Positions 41,908 to 51,897 are shown, counted from the stretch's first letter. The stretch: 64,000 nucleotides of DNA from Acidobacteriota bacterium (GCA_023389035.1 JAEWFC010000023.1:186001-250000); one strand, 5' to 3'. The notes: generated by a model from the letters alone, not told the origin. Numbers and translations: made by a program.

Positions 41908-44549
41908 CCGGCGTTGGCTTGCTCTTCGAGGATCTTATCGCGGATCTCGACGACGAATTTGATATCGTCGGGCACGCGGTCGGCAAGCGTGACCACCAGC
42001 TCGCCTTTTCGGGCGTTCTTGATCGCATGCTGAATAGCGTCGCGGCTTTCCGGTATCGTTCGCACCTGCGGTTCCTTGCCGCTCTGTGCGATGCCTTCTT
42101 GCAGCAGCGTATTAGTGTTCTGCTCGGTGCGGCCGCGAAGATAATTGCCACGGCGGATCACGATACGGTCAAAGTTCTCGCCGGCGATCTTGCCCATCTC
42201 GCGGATGTCGTCGTCACGACGGTCACCGGTGGCGTTAAGTACGACGGTGCGATATTTATTGGGCAGTTTGCCAATGAAATCGGTCAGGCCGCGGAATCCG
42301 GCGGGGTTGTGAGCATAGTCCATCAGGACGGTCGTCGTACCTACTTCGACAAAGTTGAGCCGTCCCGGCGTCTGTGCCGTGCCCGCGTTGAACGTTGTCA
42401 GCCCGACGCGAATGTCCTCGATCGAAACGCCGTGGACGAAGCACGCAAGCGTTGCGGCGAGCACGTTCTGGATCATGAACTCAGCACGTCCGCCATAAGT
42501 AAGCGGAATGTTCACGACCTTTTCAATGCGGACCTTCCATTTACCTTTGAGGATGGTAACGTAGCCTTCCTCAAAGACGCAGGAAATTCGGCCGCGTTCC
42601 GCACGGCGTTTGATGTTCGGATGGTTCTCGTCCATCGAAAAGCAAACGACGGTGCCGTCGACCAGTTCTTTCATGCGGTAAACGAGCGGATCTTCCGCGT
42701 TGAGAACGGCGAAACCTTTCTTGGAAACGGCACGCGGAACGACGGATTTGACGCGTGCGAGATCTTCGAGCGTGTTGACGTCCTTAAGCCCGAGATGATC
42801 GGCGGCGACGTTAAGCACTACGCCGACATCAGCATGGTCGAAACCAAGCCCGGAACGTATTATGCCGCCGCGGGCCGTTTCGAGAACGGCTACATCGACC
42901 GTAGGATCTTTGAGAACAAGCTGAGCTGAGACCGGGCCGGTGTTATCACCCTGAACGATCTGTTCGTTCCCGATGTAGGTGCCGTCAGTGGTGGTAAATC
43001 CGACGGTTCGGCCTGAATTACGAAGAATGTGTGCGATCAGCCGGGTCGTTGTGGTCTTACCGTTAGTACCCGTGATGGAAAAGATCGGGATTCGGGATTC
43101 AGTACCCGGCGGAAAAAGCATATCGAGGACATGCTCGGCAACATTGCGGCCTATCCCTTCGCTAGGCGCCAGATGCATTCGGAAACCGGGTGCAGCGTTA
43201 ACCTCGATGATGCCGCCGCCGCTCTGCCGCAGAGGCTCGCTGACGTTCGGAGCGATCACGTCCACGCCCGCGATGTCCAGGCCAATGATGCGAGCAATTC
43301 GTTCGAAGAGAAAAACGTTCTCGGGATGAACTTGGTCCGTTACGTCGATCGCGGTGCCGCCGGTCGATATATTCGCAGTGGTTTTTAGCGGAAGCATCTC
43401 GCCATCGGGAAGGACGCTGTCGAGCTCATAGCCGGCCTTGTGAATGACGCGCATCGTCTGATTATCAACGTCGATCTGCGTAAGGACATTCTCATGGCCG
43501 TAGCCGCGACGCGGGTCAGCGTTGGTCTTATCGATCAGTTCCTGGATAGTCAGCTTGCCGTCGCCGACCACATGGGCAGGAACTCGCTTCGCAACAGCGA
43601 TCAGGCGGTTGTTGACAACGAGTGCCCGAAAGTCGTCACCGGTTAGCTGCTGCTCGACAATTATCCACCGGGAATATTCTTTAGCTTTTTCCCAAGCAAC
43701 TTTCGCTTCGTCAAGCGATTTGATACCGACGGTCGCACCTTTTCCGTGGTTTCCATCGAGGGGCTTTATTACGGCGGGAAATCCGACACGCTCGAGGGTG
43801 GATTCAAGCTCGTCTTCCTCGCGGATCCGGTAACCCTTGGGCACAGGAACGCCCATATCACCAAGCAGCGTCTTTGTAGCATGCTTGTTGCCGGCGATAT
43901 CAACCGCGATCATGTTGGTGTTCGCCGTGGTCGTTGCCTGAATGCGTTTTTGATGAACGCCGTAGCCGAGCTGCACGAGCGACTGATCATTGAGACGGAT
44001 GTATGGAATGTCTCGAGAGACGGCCTCGTCAACGAGAGAGCCCGTCGAAGGCCCAAAACGCACTTCTTCGCGGATCTCTCGCATCCGCTGAATGTCTTGG
44101 GCGACGGTCGCTTTGATCTCTTCGATCGGGAGATCGCCCGCGAGTTCCAGAAAAAGTTTTACAGCGGCACGGGCTGCATAACGCCCGACCTCTTCCTCGT
44201 GATAGCTGAAGACGACATTATAGATACCGCGTTCGTCCGTCTCACGAGTGCGTCCATAACCGGTATCCATTCCGGCCAGCGTCTGCATTTCAAGGGCAAA
44301 ATGCTCAATGATATGGCCGGCCCAGGTGCCTTCTTGTACTCGACGAAGAAAACCGCCCTCCTCGCCGTAACTGCAGCCGTGAGAAAGCAGCGAGGGCAGT
44401 GCTTCATTCATGCGGCCGTAAAAGCCCTCGATCTTGTCAGACGGGCTGTCTTCATACGTACCGATGTCGAGACGCATGATTATGAGTTTTTTCCAGTAGC
44501 CGCTCCAATAGTTTGGACCGCGAAGTGTACGGATCTCAAGGATTTCCAT
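41904..44549 (-). CDS. cphA: Cyanophycin synthetase
   Basis: CphA polymerises Asp and Arg into cyanophycin using ATP. The 881-residue protein has the family N-terminus MEILEIRTLRGPNYWSG and a central ATP-grasp domain (residues 210-480, including FPAVIKPLDGNHGKGATVGI core KPLDGNHGKG). The C-terminal Mur-ligase-like domain contains SITGTNGKTTTTRLIAHIL near residue 495, and later VVLNVAADHLGLKDV and MDYAHNPAGFRGL. All three catalytic regions are present and the length is normal (870-900). It is directly downstream of cphB (46-bp gap), so synthesis and degradation are encoded together. The opposite strand carries long open frames, but these are shadows. Confidence 0.95.
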   Translation of the reverse strand: MEILEIRTLRGPNYWSGYWKKLIIMRLDIGTYEDSPSDKIEGFYGRMNEALPSLLSHGCSYGEEGGFLRRVQEGTWAGHIIEHFALEMQTLAGMDTGYGRTRETDERGIYNVVFSYHEEEVGRYAARAAVKLFLELAGDLPIEEIKATVAQDIQRMREIREEVRFGPSTGSLVDEAVSRDIPYIRLNDQSLVQLGYGVHQKRIQATTTANTNMIAVDIAGNKHATKTLLGDMGVPVPKGYRIREEDELESTLERVGFPAVIKPLDGNHGKGATVGIKSLDEAKVAWEKAKEYSRWIIVEQQLTGDDFRALVVNNRLIAVAKRVPAHVVGDGKLTIQELIDKTNADPRRGYGHENVLTQIDVDNQTMRVIHKAGYELDSVLPDGEMLPLKTTANISTGGTAIDVTDQVHPENVFLFERIARIIGLDIAGVDVIAPNVSEPLRQSGGGIIEVNAAPGFRMHLAPSEGIGRNVAEHVLDMLFPPGTESRIPIFSITGTNGKTTTTRLIAHILRNSGRTVGFTTTDGTYIGNEQIVQGDNTGPVSAQLVLKDPTVDVAVLETARGGIIRSGLGFDHADVGVVLNVAADHLGLKDVNTLEDLARVKSVVPRAVSKKGFAVLNAEDPLVYRMKELVDGTVVCFSMDENHPNIKRRAERGRISCVFEEGYVTILKGKWKVRIEKVVNIPLTYGGRAEFMIQNVLAATLACFVHGVSIEDIRVGLTTFNAGTAQTPGRLNFVEVGTTTVLMDYAHNPAGFRGLTDFIGKLPNKYRTVVLNATGDRRDDDIREMGKIAGENFDRIVIRRGNYLRGRTEQNTNTLLQEGIAQSGKEPQVRTIPESRDAIQHAIKNARKGELVVTLADRVPDDIKFVVEIRDKILEEQANAG

Positions 44550-44595
44550 AGATGCGAAGCGAAAGAGACGTTAAAATTTGATCGAAACTTTACCG

Positions 44596-45450
44596 CTATC
44601 CCAGATCAGGAAGCAGAAACTCTTGCGGAGGCTGCATCGGATGCCGTTCGATGTAGTCGTACACAAGGCCGTCACGAAGGATGTGCATCTGCACACCACA
44701 AACGCTGAACGACTCGTGTTCGGCCACTTCGGCGATCTCGTTATATGTGATCTCGGAACCGTCAACGATCGTTGCCGAACCGGCTCCGTAAACCTGCAGC
44801 ACGCCTTTCCCATCCAGCACGATGGCAGTGTTCTCGTCGATACCGATGCCGAGGTTATAAGGATTGTACGATACCGCAGTGATCAGCCGGCTTATGCGTC
44901 CGCGTTCCGTGAAATGCTGGTCAATAATTATGTTCTTCAGGAACCCGAGCCCCGGCGAAAGCTTTACCGCTCCCTTATGCGGATGCGACGTCGACTCGCC
45001 CCGGACGATCATCGACGTACTCATTCCCGCAGCACCTGCACTGGTGCCGGCAAGTACGACCGGTGTTTCCCGCACCAGCTTACGAAGGCGAGCCGCGAAC
45101 TTCGTTCCGCCCAGTAAGGATACGAGCCGCATCTGGTCACCGCCGGTAATGAAAACGCCGGTAACTCCATCAAGCAGTTCGTCGGGATCAGCCTGGAAAA
45201 CGTCTTGCCGTGACGTCGCTCGGAGTACCCTCGGGTTTGGGATGCCGAGATTTCGAAATGCCTGCGTGTAAACGTCGGCCGCAAACTCCGGGTAATCGGA
45301 CGCAACAGGTACGATCAGGACCTCCGCACGCTCACCGCCGGCAAGTTCGAGAAACTTCTTAAGTATCCGCCGCTCGTTGTACTTGTCTTCGGCTCCGCCT
45401 ATCACGAGCAAGTGGCCGCCGATGATCTCGCGATCGTGCGTTTGTGTCAT
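44596..45450 (-). CDS. cphB: Cyanophycinase
   Basis: CphB is an exo-acting serine hydrolase (peptidase family S51) that cuts cyanophycin to beta-Asp-Arg dipeptides in the cytoplasm. The 284-residue protein has GGHLLVIGGAEDKYNERRIL at the N-terminus, the loop VFITGGDQMRLVSLLGGT, and the nucleophile motif LAGTSAGAAGMS with Ser near residue 137. KGAVKLSPGLGFLKNIIIDQHFTERGR completes the active site (core IDQHFTERGR, His). No signal peptide is seen. A promoter (45487-45515) lies directly upstream, so cphB and cphA form an operon. Confidence 0.95.
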   Translation of the reverse strand: MTQTHDREIIGGHLLVIGGAEDKYNERRILKKFLELAGGERAEVLIVPVASDYPEFAADVYTQAFRNLGIPNPRVLRATSRQDVFQADPDELLDGVTGVFITGGDQMRLVSLLGGTKFAARLRKLVRETPVVLAGTSAGAAGMSTSMIVRGESTSHPHKGAVKLSPGLGFLKNIIIDQHFTERGRISRLITAVSYNPYNLGIGIDENTAIVLDGKGVLQVYGAGSATIVDGSEITYNEIAEVAEHESFSVCGVQMHILRDGLVYDYIERHPMQPPQEFLLPDLG

Positions 45451-45486
45451 TTAATAGTTATTTTCCCGACTTGAAAGACTTAGGTT

Positions 45487-45515
45487 AAGTTATTGCAAAC
45501 GATCGCATTGGTCAA
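45487..45515 (-). promoter_or_regulatory. Sigma70-type promoter for cphBA
   Basis: On the minus strand TTGACC (45515-45510) and TAACTT (45492-45487) are separated by exactly 17 bp. They lie 36-65 bp upstream of the cphB start, in the gap after carB. Confidence 0.5.
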
Positions 45516-45538
45516 GAATAGCGGTCTTAAGAGCACAT

Positions 45539-48500
45539 CTAATTCGACTCGTCGGCCGAACGCGTTTTCAGATCATGTATCTCTTGCAGGCTGCGGACCG
45601 TTGCGTGCGGCTGCGAACGTCGCGTCGCTATGGCTTCGACCAGAGCTTCAGCACCGGTTATCGTCGTTACACACGGCACGTTGAACTGAAGTGCGGCCTT
45701 TCGGATCGCCTTTTCGTCAAAATGGGAGGTCTTGCCAAGCGGAGTGTTAATGATGACAGCTATGTCGCCCTGTCGGATCAGATCAGCAATGTTCGGCCGT
45801 CCCTCGTTCACCTTAAATACCGCATCGCAATTAAGGCCAACCTCGCGTAACCTGGTTGCGGTGCCATGGGTCGCGACGAGGTCAAACCCGAGCTTTTGCA
45901 AACGTCTCGCTAGAATTACCGCCTGGCCTTTATCGGTATTGTTGACCGAGATGAATGCCCGGCCTGTGAGCGGCAACGCTAAGCCGGCACCTTCCATTGC
46001 CTTTCCGTATGCTTCACCGAACGTAGCCCCAACTCCCATCACCTCACCGGTTGAATGCATCTCCGGCCCAAGGATCGGATCGACCCCGGCAAACTTCTTG
46101 AACGGAAAGACCGGCGACTTTACGAAAACGAGCGGAACTGGCAATACCGGTGGTAGGCCAAAATCCGCGAGGGACCTACTTCCCGCCATAACCAATGAAG
46201 CGATCTTCGCGATGGGAACGCCGGTCGCCTTTGCGACGAATGGTACTGTACGCGATGCTCTAGGGTTTACCTCGATCACATATACACGATCATTTTGGAT
46301 CGCATACTGGATGTTCATTAACCCCTTTACTTTGAGAGCCTTAGCGAGAAGAGCTGTGTAATGCTCTATTGTTTCGAGATGTTCTGCCGGTATTTTCTGA
46401 GCCGGCAGAACGCTGGACGAATCGCCCGAGTGGATCCCGGCTTCTTCGATATGCTCCTGTATACCGGCAATTACTACTGCTGTATCATCTGCTAATGCGT
46501 CGACGTCGAGTTCTGCCGCGCGCTCCAGAAATTTATCGATCAAGATCGGCTTTTCCGGCGATGCGTCTACTGCGGTCCGCATATATTCATCAAGCGATTC
46601 CTCGTCGTACACGATCGCCATCGCCCGCCCACCCAGGACGAAACTCGGCCGAACGATCACGGGGTATCCGATCTGGTCGGCGATCGCTTTGGCCTCATCG
46701 GCGGAAACTGCGGTGCCGTTTGGGGGCTGAGGGATTCCCAGATCCTTCAATAATGCGGAAAACCGTTTTCTATCTTCTGCCAGATCGATCGAATCGGGTG
46801 AGGTGCCGATGATAGGAACGCCAGCCTCGTGAAGTTTATCCGCCAGATTGAGTGGGGTTTGTCCGCCAAACTGAACGATCACACCCTCTGGCCGTTCGAC
46901 ATCGACGATGTTCATCACATCTTCGAAGGTTAGCGGTTCAAAGTATAGGCGGTCCGAGGTGTCGTAGTCGGTTGAGACCGTTTCGGGGTTGCAGTTAACC
47001 ATGATGGTCTCGAACTCCGCATCCCTGAGTGCAAACGACGCATGGCAGCAGCAGTAATCGAATTCTATGCCCTGGCCGATACGATTCGGTCCGGAGCCGA
47101 GGATCATTATCTTCCTGCGATCAGTGGGGTCAGCTTCCGATTCCGATTCGTAACTGGAATAGAGATACGGCGTGAACGACTCGAACTCCGCACCGCAAGT
47201 ATCTACGCGTTTGTAAACAGGGACGACGCCAGACCTCTTCCGATGGTCGCGAGCCTCAAGTTCTGTCGATCCGGTCAGGAATGCCAGCCGTCGGTCCGAG
47301 AGGCCAAATTCTTTAGCCTTGCGAAGTTCCGCATCGGTGTAATCGCTGAGTTTTTTGTCGAGAAGGGTCTTTTGAAACTCCATCACCTGGCTCAGTTGGT
47401 CAAGAAACCACGGGTCGATCTTCGTTAAGCGATGCACCTCTTCTGTCGAATAACCGCTCTGCAAGGCGTAGGTCAGATAAGAAAAACGCTGCGAATTTGG
47501 CCGGGCTAGTTTCCGCTGCAGCTCAGAATGCGGCACATCGGCCAGCCTAAGAGGCTTGACCGCCTCAAGCGATCTCAAACCCTTAAATAGCGACTCTTTG
47601 AAGGTCCGACCGATTGCCATTATCTCGCCGACCGATTTCATCTGAGTTCCGAGAACATCCTCGGCCCCTGGGAATTTTTCAAACGCCCATTTTGGTATCT
47701 TTGTAACGACATAATCTATCGTTGGCTCGAATGACGCCGGCGTTTTCTGGGTTATGTCGTTGGGGATCTCGTCCAGAGTGTATCCGACAGCAAGCTTCGC
47801 AGCGATCTTCGCTATCGGGAATCCGGTCGCTTTCGATGCCAACGCCGACGAGCGCGACACGCGCGGATTCATCTCGATGATCCGGATATCACCGTTCTCC
47901 GGGTTCACGGCGAATTGGATGTTAGATCCACCGGTCTCGACCCCGACCTTGCGAATACACGCGATCGACATATCTCGAAGGGTCTGGTATTCGACGTCCG
48001 TAAGCGTCTGCGCGGGCGCAACGGTGATGGAATCGCCGGTATGAACTCCCATTGGATCGAAATTCTCGATCGAACAGATGATAACGACGTTATCGTTCAG
48101 GTCCCGCATAACCTCGAGCTCATACTCTTTCCAGCCGAGGATCGATTCCTCTACGAGTATCTGCGAGACAGGGGATGCAGCAAGCCCGTTCTTTGCGATC
48201 TCTTCAAATTCTTCGGGGTTGTAAGCCGTTCCACCACCAGTACCGCCGAGCGTAAAAGCGGGACGGACTATGGCCGGATATCCGGTCGATTCGACTATCT
48301 GCTGTGCTTCTTCCCACGTGTGGGCAAAGCCACCTTTTGCCGACGGTATACCGACCTCATCCATGGCCAGCTTGAAAAGCTCGCGGTCTTCGCCGACCTT
48401 TATCGCATCGATATTTGCGCCTATGAGCTTGACGCCAAATTTATCGAGGATGCCCTTTTCGTAGAGTTCGACTGAAAGATTTAGGCCCGTCTGGCCGCCC

Positions 48501-48769
48501 ACGGTCGGCAGTAAGGCATCGGGCCGTTCTTTCTCGATGATCGCTGTAACCGACGCAAGCGTTAACGGCTCGACATAGGTTCGGTCTGCGATCTCCGGGT
48601 CGGTCATGATCGTTGCTGGATTAGAATTGACGAGAACTACTTCGAAGCCTTCCTGTTTTAAAGCTCGACAGGCTTGCGTTCCGGAATAATCGAACTCGCA
48701 AGCCTGGCCAATAACTATCGGTCCTGAGCCAATGATCAGTATCTTATGAATGTCTGTACGTCGCGGCAT
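45539..48769 (-). CDS. carB: Carbamoyl-phosphate synthase large subunit
   Basis: CarB makes carbamoyl phosphate for arginine and pyrimidine synthesis from bicarbonate, ammonia and two ATP. The 1076-residue protein has two ATP-grasp halves. The first starts MPRRTDIHKILIIGSGPIVIGQACEFDYSG (core GSGPIVIGQACEFDYSG), with later GGSNIQFAVNP. The second starts MILGSGPNRIGQGIEFDYCC near residue 560. The allosteric MGS domain is C-terminal (LPLTGRAFISVNN, GDIAVIINTPLG). Length is the family norm (about 1070). The ATG at 48769 is used; longer forms would add unconserved residues. carA is not in the window. A terminator (48852-48879) isolates it from the TPR gene upstream. Confidence 0.96.
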   Translation of the reverse strand: MPRRTDIHKILIIGSGPIVIGQACEFDYSGTQACRALKQEGFEVVLVNSNPATIMTDPEIADRTYVEPLTLASVTAIIEKERPDALLPTVGGQTGLNLSVELYEKGILDKFGVKLIGANIDAIKVGEDRELFKLAMDEVGIPSAKGGFAHTWEEAQQIVESTGYPAIVRPAFTLGGTGGGTAYNPEEFEEIAKNGLAASPVSQILVEESILGWKEYELEVMRDLNDNVVIICSIENFDPMGVHTGDSITVAPAQTLTDVEYQTLRDMSIACIRKVGVETGGSNIQFAVNPENGDIRIIEMNPRVSRSSALASKATGFPIAKIAAKLAVGYTLDEIPNDITQKTPASFEPTIDYVVTKIPKWAFEKFPGAEDVLGTQMKSVGEIMAIGRTFKESLFKGLRSLEAVKPLRLADVPHSELQRKLARPNSQRFSYLTYALQSGYSTEEVHRLTKIDPWFLDQLSQVMEFQKTLLDKKLSDYTDAELRKAKEFGLSDRRLAFLTGSTELEARDHRKRSGVVPVYKRVDTCGAEFESFTPYLYSSYESESEADPTDRRKIMILGSGPNRIGQGIEFDYCCCHASFALRDAEFETIMVNCNPETVSTDYDTSDRLYFEPLTFEDVMNIVDVERPEGVIVQFGGQTPLNLADKLHEAGVPIIGTSPDSIDLAEDRKRFSALLKDLGIPQPPNGTAVSADEAKAIADQIGYPVIVRPSFVLGGRAMAIVYDEESLDEYMRTAVDASPEKPILIDKFLERAAELDVDALADDTAVVIAGIQEHIEEAGIHSGDSSSVLPAQKIPAEHLETIEHYTALLAKALKVKGLMNIQYAIQNDRVYVIEVNPRASRTVPFVAKATGVPIAKIASLVMAGSRSLADFGLPPVLPVPLVFVKSPVFPFKKFAGVDPILGPEMHSTGEVMGVGATFGEAYGKAMEGAGLALPLTGRAFISVNNTDKGQAVILARRLQKLGFDLVATHGTATRLREVGLNCDAVFKVNEGRPNIADLIRQGDIAVIINTPLGKTSHFDEKAIRKAALQFNVPCVTTITGAEALVEAIATRRSQPHATVRSLQEIHDLKTRSADESN

Positions 48770-48784
48770 TTTTCTAAATTCTCG

Positions 48785-48813
48785 ATTATACAGAAATCGA
48801 GGGCTTAGACTAA
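48785..48813 (-). promoter_or_regulatory. Candidate promoter for carB
   Basis: A perfect -10 TATAAT (48790-48785, minus strand) is preceded at 17 bp by TTAGTC (48813-48808), a weak -35. The predicted start is under 10 bases from the carB ATG, so the message would be nearly leaderless. Confidence 0.45.
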
Positions 48814-48851
48814 TCGAAGCGGATAACAAGGCACTATGATCGGGATCGGGC

Positions 48852-48879
48852 AAAAAAGATGGCGGCACGAAGGCCGCCA
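48852..48879 (-). terminator. Intrinsic terminator after the first TPR gene
   Basis: On the minus strand TGGCGGC pairs with GCCGCCA (7 bp, 6-nt loop, 48879-48860), followed by TCTTTTTTG. It separates the TPR gene from carB. Confidence 0.85.
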
Positions 48880-48906
48880 AATTACAGGGTGAAATATTTA
48901 TTCAAC

Positions 48907-50733
48907 CTAAAATGGAATTCTCGGCACTCGCGGAACCTTACTTTCGATCTTCCGTTTTGCATCATCCACAGCAGCCTTGCCGCTAAACACGCTGTCGAGC
49001 TTACCTGCAAATGCCGGATTCAATCGCTTAAGCTGGCCCTGGATCCGCTTTGCTTCCTTCTTATTTCCACTCAGGTGATAGACCTCGCCAAGACTAAAGA
49101 GCCCAAACTGATTATTTGAATCTATCTCCGTGACGCGTTTTAGAATACTTATCGCGGCCGTGAGGTTCCCAAGCCCTTTGTAGCTCACCCCAAGCTGGTT
49201 CATTGCGATGACCCAATCTTTCCGCAGGGAAAGTGCTGTGTTCAAAGCGTCCGCTGCAGCTTGATGATCACCAAGTGAATTGTTGGTCGATCCGAGGTTC
49301 AGATATGCCGCGTCCATCTTGGGATCGAGAGAGACGGCGGTCTGCAGATATTGGCGTGCAAGCTCAAGCTTCTCTTTAGCTTCCGCTTCGCGGCCCGCTT
49401 CTTTGTCCTGACGAGCAGCGTTGTAATACGCCCACCCGAGATTCGTATTATCAACGGCGGTCGGGCTAAGTGATCGAGCAGTATTCAGCCGGACGACCGA
49501 CTTGTCCCACTCGTTTGTCTTACCGAGGCAAAAGCCCCATTCGCTATAGAGGTCCGGATTCTTTTCATTTCCGGGTTCTGCCTTCTTATAGGCAGCGTTA
49601 GCCTCCGCAAAGCGTTCGAGCTGACGATACGTGCTCGCAAGATTAGCGTTAGTTATCGGATTGTCAGGATCGGCTTTCGCCGCCTGTTGGTACGCATTCA
49701 ACGCACCGGCGTAGTCCGCGTTGTTGTATAACGCAACCCCGATCTCGAACCATGAGGCTGCATGTCCCGGAACCACCTCGACGGTCTTTCGGAACGCAGC
49801 CAACGCGTTCACCGAGTCGCCCATCCGGTTATAGGTGAGTGCCTTTTGATAGTAGGCATCGCCATTTGTGGGTTCTGCTTGGATAACACGGTCGAGTGCA
49901 GCTATTGCTTCGGTGTTTCGGCCTTGTTTGGAAAGAATGGTCACCCGAGCCATTCGTGACTCAGTGCTTCCGAACCCGGCCGTCTCGGCCTTTGTCAAAT
50001 AATTCTCGGCCTCGACCAGGTTGTCCTGCTCAACATGGGCAAGCCCGAGCGGCAGAAATATAGCTGACATTGTCGGATCGATCGAAAGAGCCTTTTCGTA
50101 TGCCGTGATCGCTTCTGCGTTCCGGCCTCGGGCGTCGTGGATGTCGCCCAGCTTTGCGTATGCGACCTCGTTTCTCGGAGCAAGCTTGATCGCTTCCTCA
50201 AGATACGGCACACCAGCATCACTTCCTTCCGGGCCCGCAGTCTCGATCCCTTTGGCGGTCAATGCCTCGCTCAGTCCCGCTGTAGCATCAGCGTTCTTCG
50301 GATTATTCTTGATCGCTTCGCGAAACAGGGGGATCGAACCATCGATATTGCCTTCCGCCATTAATGTTTCACCGCGGGTAGTGAGCGTATTGGAAAGCTT
50401 CAGTTTTGCGACACGCTCTCTTGCTCTGGCTCTCGCAGCGGCTGCGGCGCGCGCCTTTGCTGCGGCCGCTCGACGTTGTCGGGCCGTAGCGATCTGTGAA
50501 TTTACACGCGCCCGACGGGCCGCGGCACTTCCGCCTCCTGAACGAAAAGCCCGAGCAGAAGCACCGCCTTGCTGAGGCTTTTTGCTCGAGCCGCGGAAAA
50601 CGAAAACGCTGGCTCCGCCGCTAAGATCGTCGGAAGGAACAAGTTCGTTCGCCCTAACCGGCACCGCCCCAAAAAGGAGTGAAACGATCAGAACTACCGA
50701 AAAGAATGATTGCGGGGTTAGATTGCGAACCAT
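48907..50733 (-). CDS. Exported TPR-repeat protein, copy 1
   Basis: The 608-residue protein has a signal peptide (FFSVVLIVSLLFGAVPVRA). Then comes the segment ELVPSDDLSGGASVFVFRG, a conserved motif shared with the TPR protein beyond murB. An Ala/Arg-rich linker follows, then about 11-12 tetratricopeptide repeats (residues 130-570), with typical units such as NEVAYAKLGDIHDARGRNAEAI. No enzymatic domain is visible, so it is likely a periplasmic scaffold. The ATG at 50733 is chosen for GAGGCAGAC upstream and because it makes a proper signal peptide. Its terminator follows directly. Confidence 0.88.
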   Translation of the reverse strand: MVRNLTPQSFFSVVLIVSLLFGAVPVRANELVPSDDLSGGASVFVFRGSSKKPQQGGASARAFRSGGGSAAARRARVNSQIATARQRRAAAAKARAAAAARARARERVAKLKLSNTLTTRGETLMAEGNIDGSIPLFREAIKNNPKNADATAGLSEALTAKGIETAGPEGSDAGVPYLEEAIKLAPRNEVAYAKLGDIHDARGRNAEAITAYEKALSIDPTMSAIFLPLGLAHVEQDNLVEAENYLTKAETAGFGSTESRMARVTILSKQGRNTEAIAALDRVIQAEPTNGDAYYQKALTYNRMGDSVNALAAFRKTVEVVPGHAASWFEIGVALYNNADYAGALNAYQQAAKADPDNPITNANLASTYRQLERFAEANAAYKKAEPGNEKNPDLYSEWGFCLGKTNEWDKSVVRLNTARSLSPTAVDNTNLGWAYYNAARQDKEAGREAEAKEKLELARQYLQTAVSLDPKMDAAYLNLGSTNNSLGDHQAAADALNTALSLRKDWVIAMNQLGVSYKGLGNLTAAISILKRVTEIDSNNQFGLFSLGEVYHLSGNKKEAKRIQGQLKRLNPAFAGKLDSVFSGKAAVDDAKRKIESKVPRVPRIPF

Positions 50734-50779
50734 AGTCTGCCTCAATATTAGATCTGGGGTGCTTCGATCGAAACACAAA

Positions 50780-50785
50780 ATTATA
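50780..50785 (-). promoter_or_regulatory. Possible -10 box upstream of the first TPR gene
   Basis: A TATAAT motif lies on the minus strand, 46 bp upstream of the ATG, directly preceded by TG. No matching -35 box was seen, so this is a weak call. Confidence 0.3.
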
Positions 50786-50826
50786 CATCAGCAAGACGAG
50801 AGAGCCGGAACTTTTTTGCGTGAGTA

Positions 50827-51879
50827 TTATTGACGTAAACCCTGATCGGCGAACCCGAGAAACACCGGCTCCGGGATCAGAGTGATCCCGAACTTGTCAG
50901 CCACGGTTCGAACGATCAGATCTTTCAGGGCCACGATCTCCGACGCCTTCGCATCGCCGCGATTAATTATCGCCAATGAATGGTTTTCTGAGATGCCCGC
51001 GCGTCCGAGTGCAAAGCCTTTCTGAAAACCGGCCTGTTCGATGAGCCACGCCGCCGGTATCTTATGTCCACCTGAGTCAGTGGGGAAGGATGGTACGTCG
51101 CCTGCAAATCTACCCGCGATCCTTTGGTATTGGCCGGATGAGACCACCGGATTCTTAAAAAAGGATCCAGCGCTGCGAGAGTTCGGGTCGGTCGCGTCGA
51201 TCACCATCGATTTTTGCCGACGTATATCCAAAACCGCATCGCGAACGTCGAGTAAGCTTGGTGTGGAACTGGAGAACCTCTCGGCGAGATCCCGGTACGA
51301 GATCCGTGGTTCGCCGTTAGGCGATAATCCAAAGATTACCTGCGTGATAATAAAATGATCTCGTTCCGTCGTATTGAAAATGCTTTTCCGGTACTGAAAA
51401 CCGCACGCCTCGTTGTTGAGTTCAACTACGTTGCCATTTGACCGATCGATGCACGTGACCGAGAGGATCGTTTCGGAAACTTCCTGGCCGTAAGCTCCAA
51501 CATTTTGCACTGGCGTCCCGCCGACCGATCCGGGAATTCCACTCAAACATTCGATCCCGGCAAGATCCTGTTTAACGGAAAAACCGACCACCCGGTCCCA
51601 GTTCTCACCGGCTTTGACGGTTAATAACGTTCTTGCGTCATCGGCAGTGACATTGATTCCGGCCAGTAGAACGTGGATCACAAGTCCGGGAAATCCCTCG
51701 TCCGCTACCAGCAAATTGCTTCCGCCGCCAAGAACGAATACCTGCAGATTCTTTCGATAGGCGAACTCAAGGGCCTCCAAAATATCTTTTGTCGAATTAC
51801 AAACGGCGAAATACCGTGCCGGCCCGCCTACCCCTAGTGTGGTAAGCGGCGCCATCACGAAATTCTCGCGAATATGCAA
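50827..51879 (-). CDS. murB: UDP-N-acetylenolpyruvoylglucosamine reductase
   Basis: MurB uses NADPH and FAD to reduce UDP-GlcNAc-enolpyruvate to UDP-MurNAc for peptidoglycan. The protein shows APLTTLGVGGPARYF near the N-terminus, VFVLGGGSNLLVADEGFPG, the FAD-binding segment GIECLSGIPGSVGGTPVQNVGAYGQE (core SGIPGSVGGTPVQNVGAYG) and RSAGSFFKNPVVS. The late segment GFALGRAGISENHSLAIINRG contains the Ser/Glu catalytic pair. The start is uncertain: TTG at 51879 gives LHIRENFVMAPLTT, while ATG at 51855 is shorter; the frame open to 51945 would include a terminator hairpin and is rejected. It lies between two paralogous TPR genes. Confidence 0.92.
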   Translation of the reverse strand: MHIRENFVMAPLTTLGVGGPARYFAVCNSTKDILEALEFAYRKNLQVFVLGGGSNLLVADEGFPGLVIHVLLAGINVTADDARTLLTVKAGENWDRVVGFSVKQDLAGIECLSGIPGSVGGTPVQNVGAYGQEVSETILSVTCIDRSNGNVVELNNEACGFQYRKSIFNTTERDHFIITQVIFGLSPNGEPRISYRDLAERFSSSTPSLLDVRDAVLDIRRQKSMVIDATDPNSRSAGSFFKNPVVSSGQYQRIAGRFAGDVPSFPTDSGGHKIPAAWLIEQAGFQKGFALGRAGISENHSLAIINRGDAKASEIVALKDLIVRTVADKFGITLIPEPVFLGFADQGLRQ

Positions 51880-51897
51880 TTTATTTGATTCGGTCAG

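Noticed and set aside
41919..44708. Two plus-strand open frames of more than 300 codons
   Set aside because: Both are antisense to cyanophycin synthetase, whose motifs run through the whole region; codon-position bias of the real gene keeps the opposite frame open.
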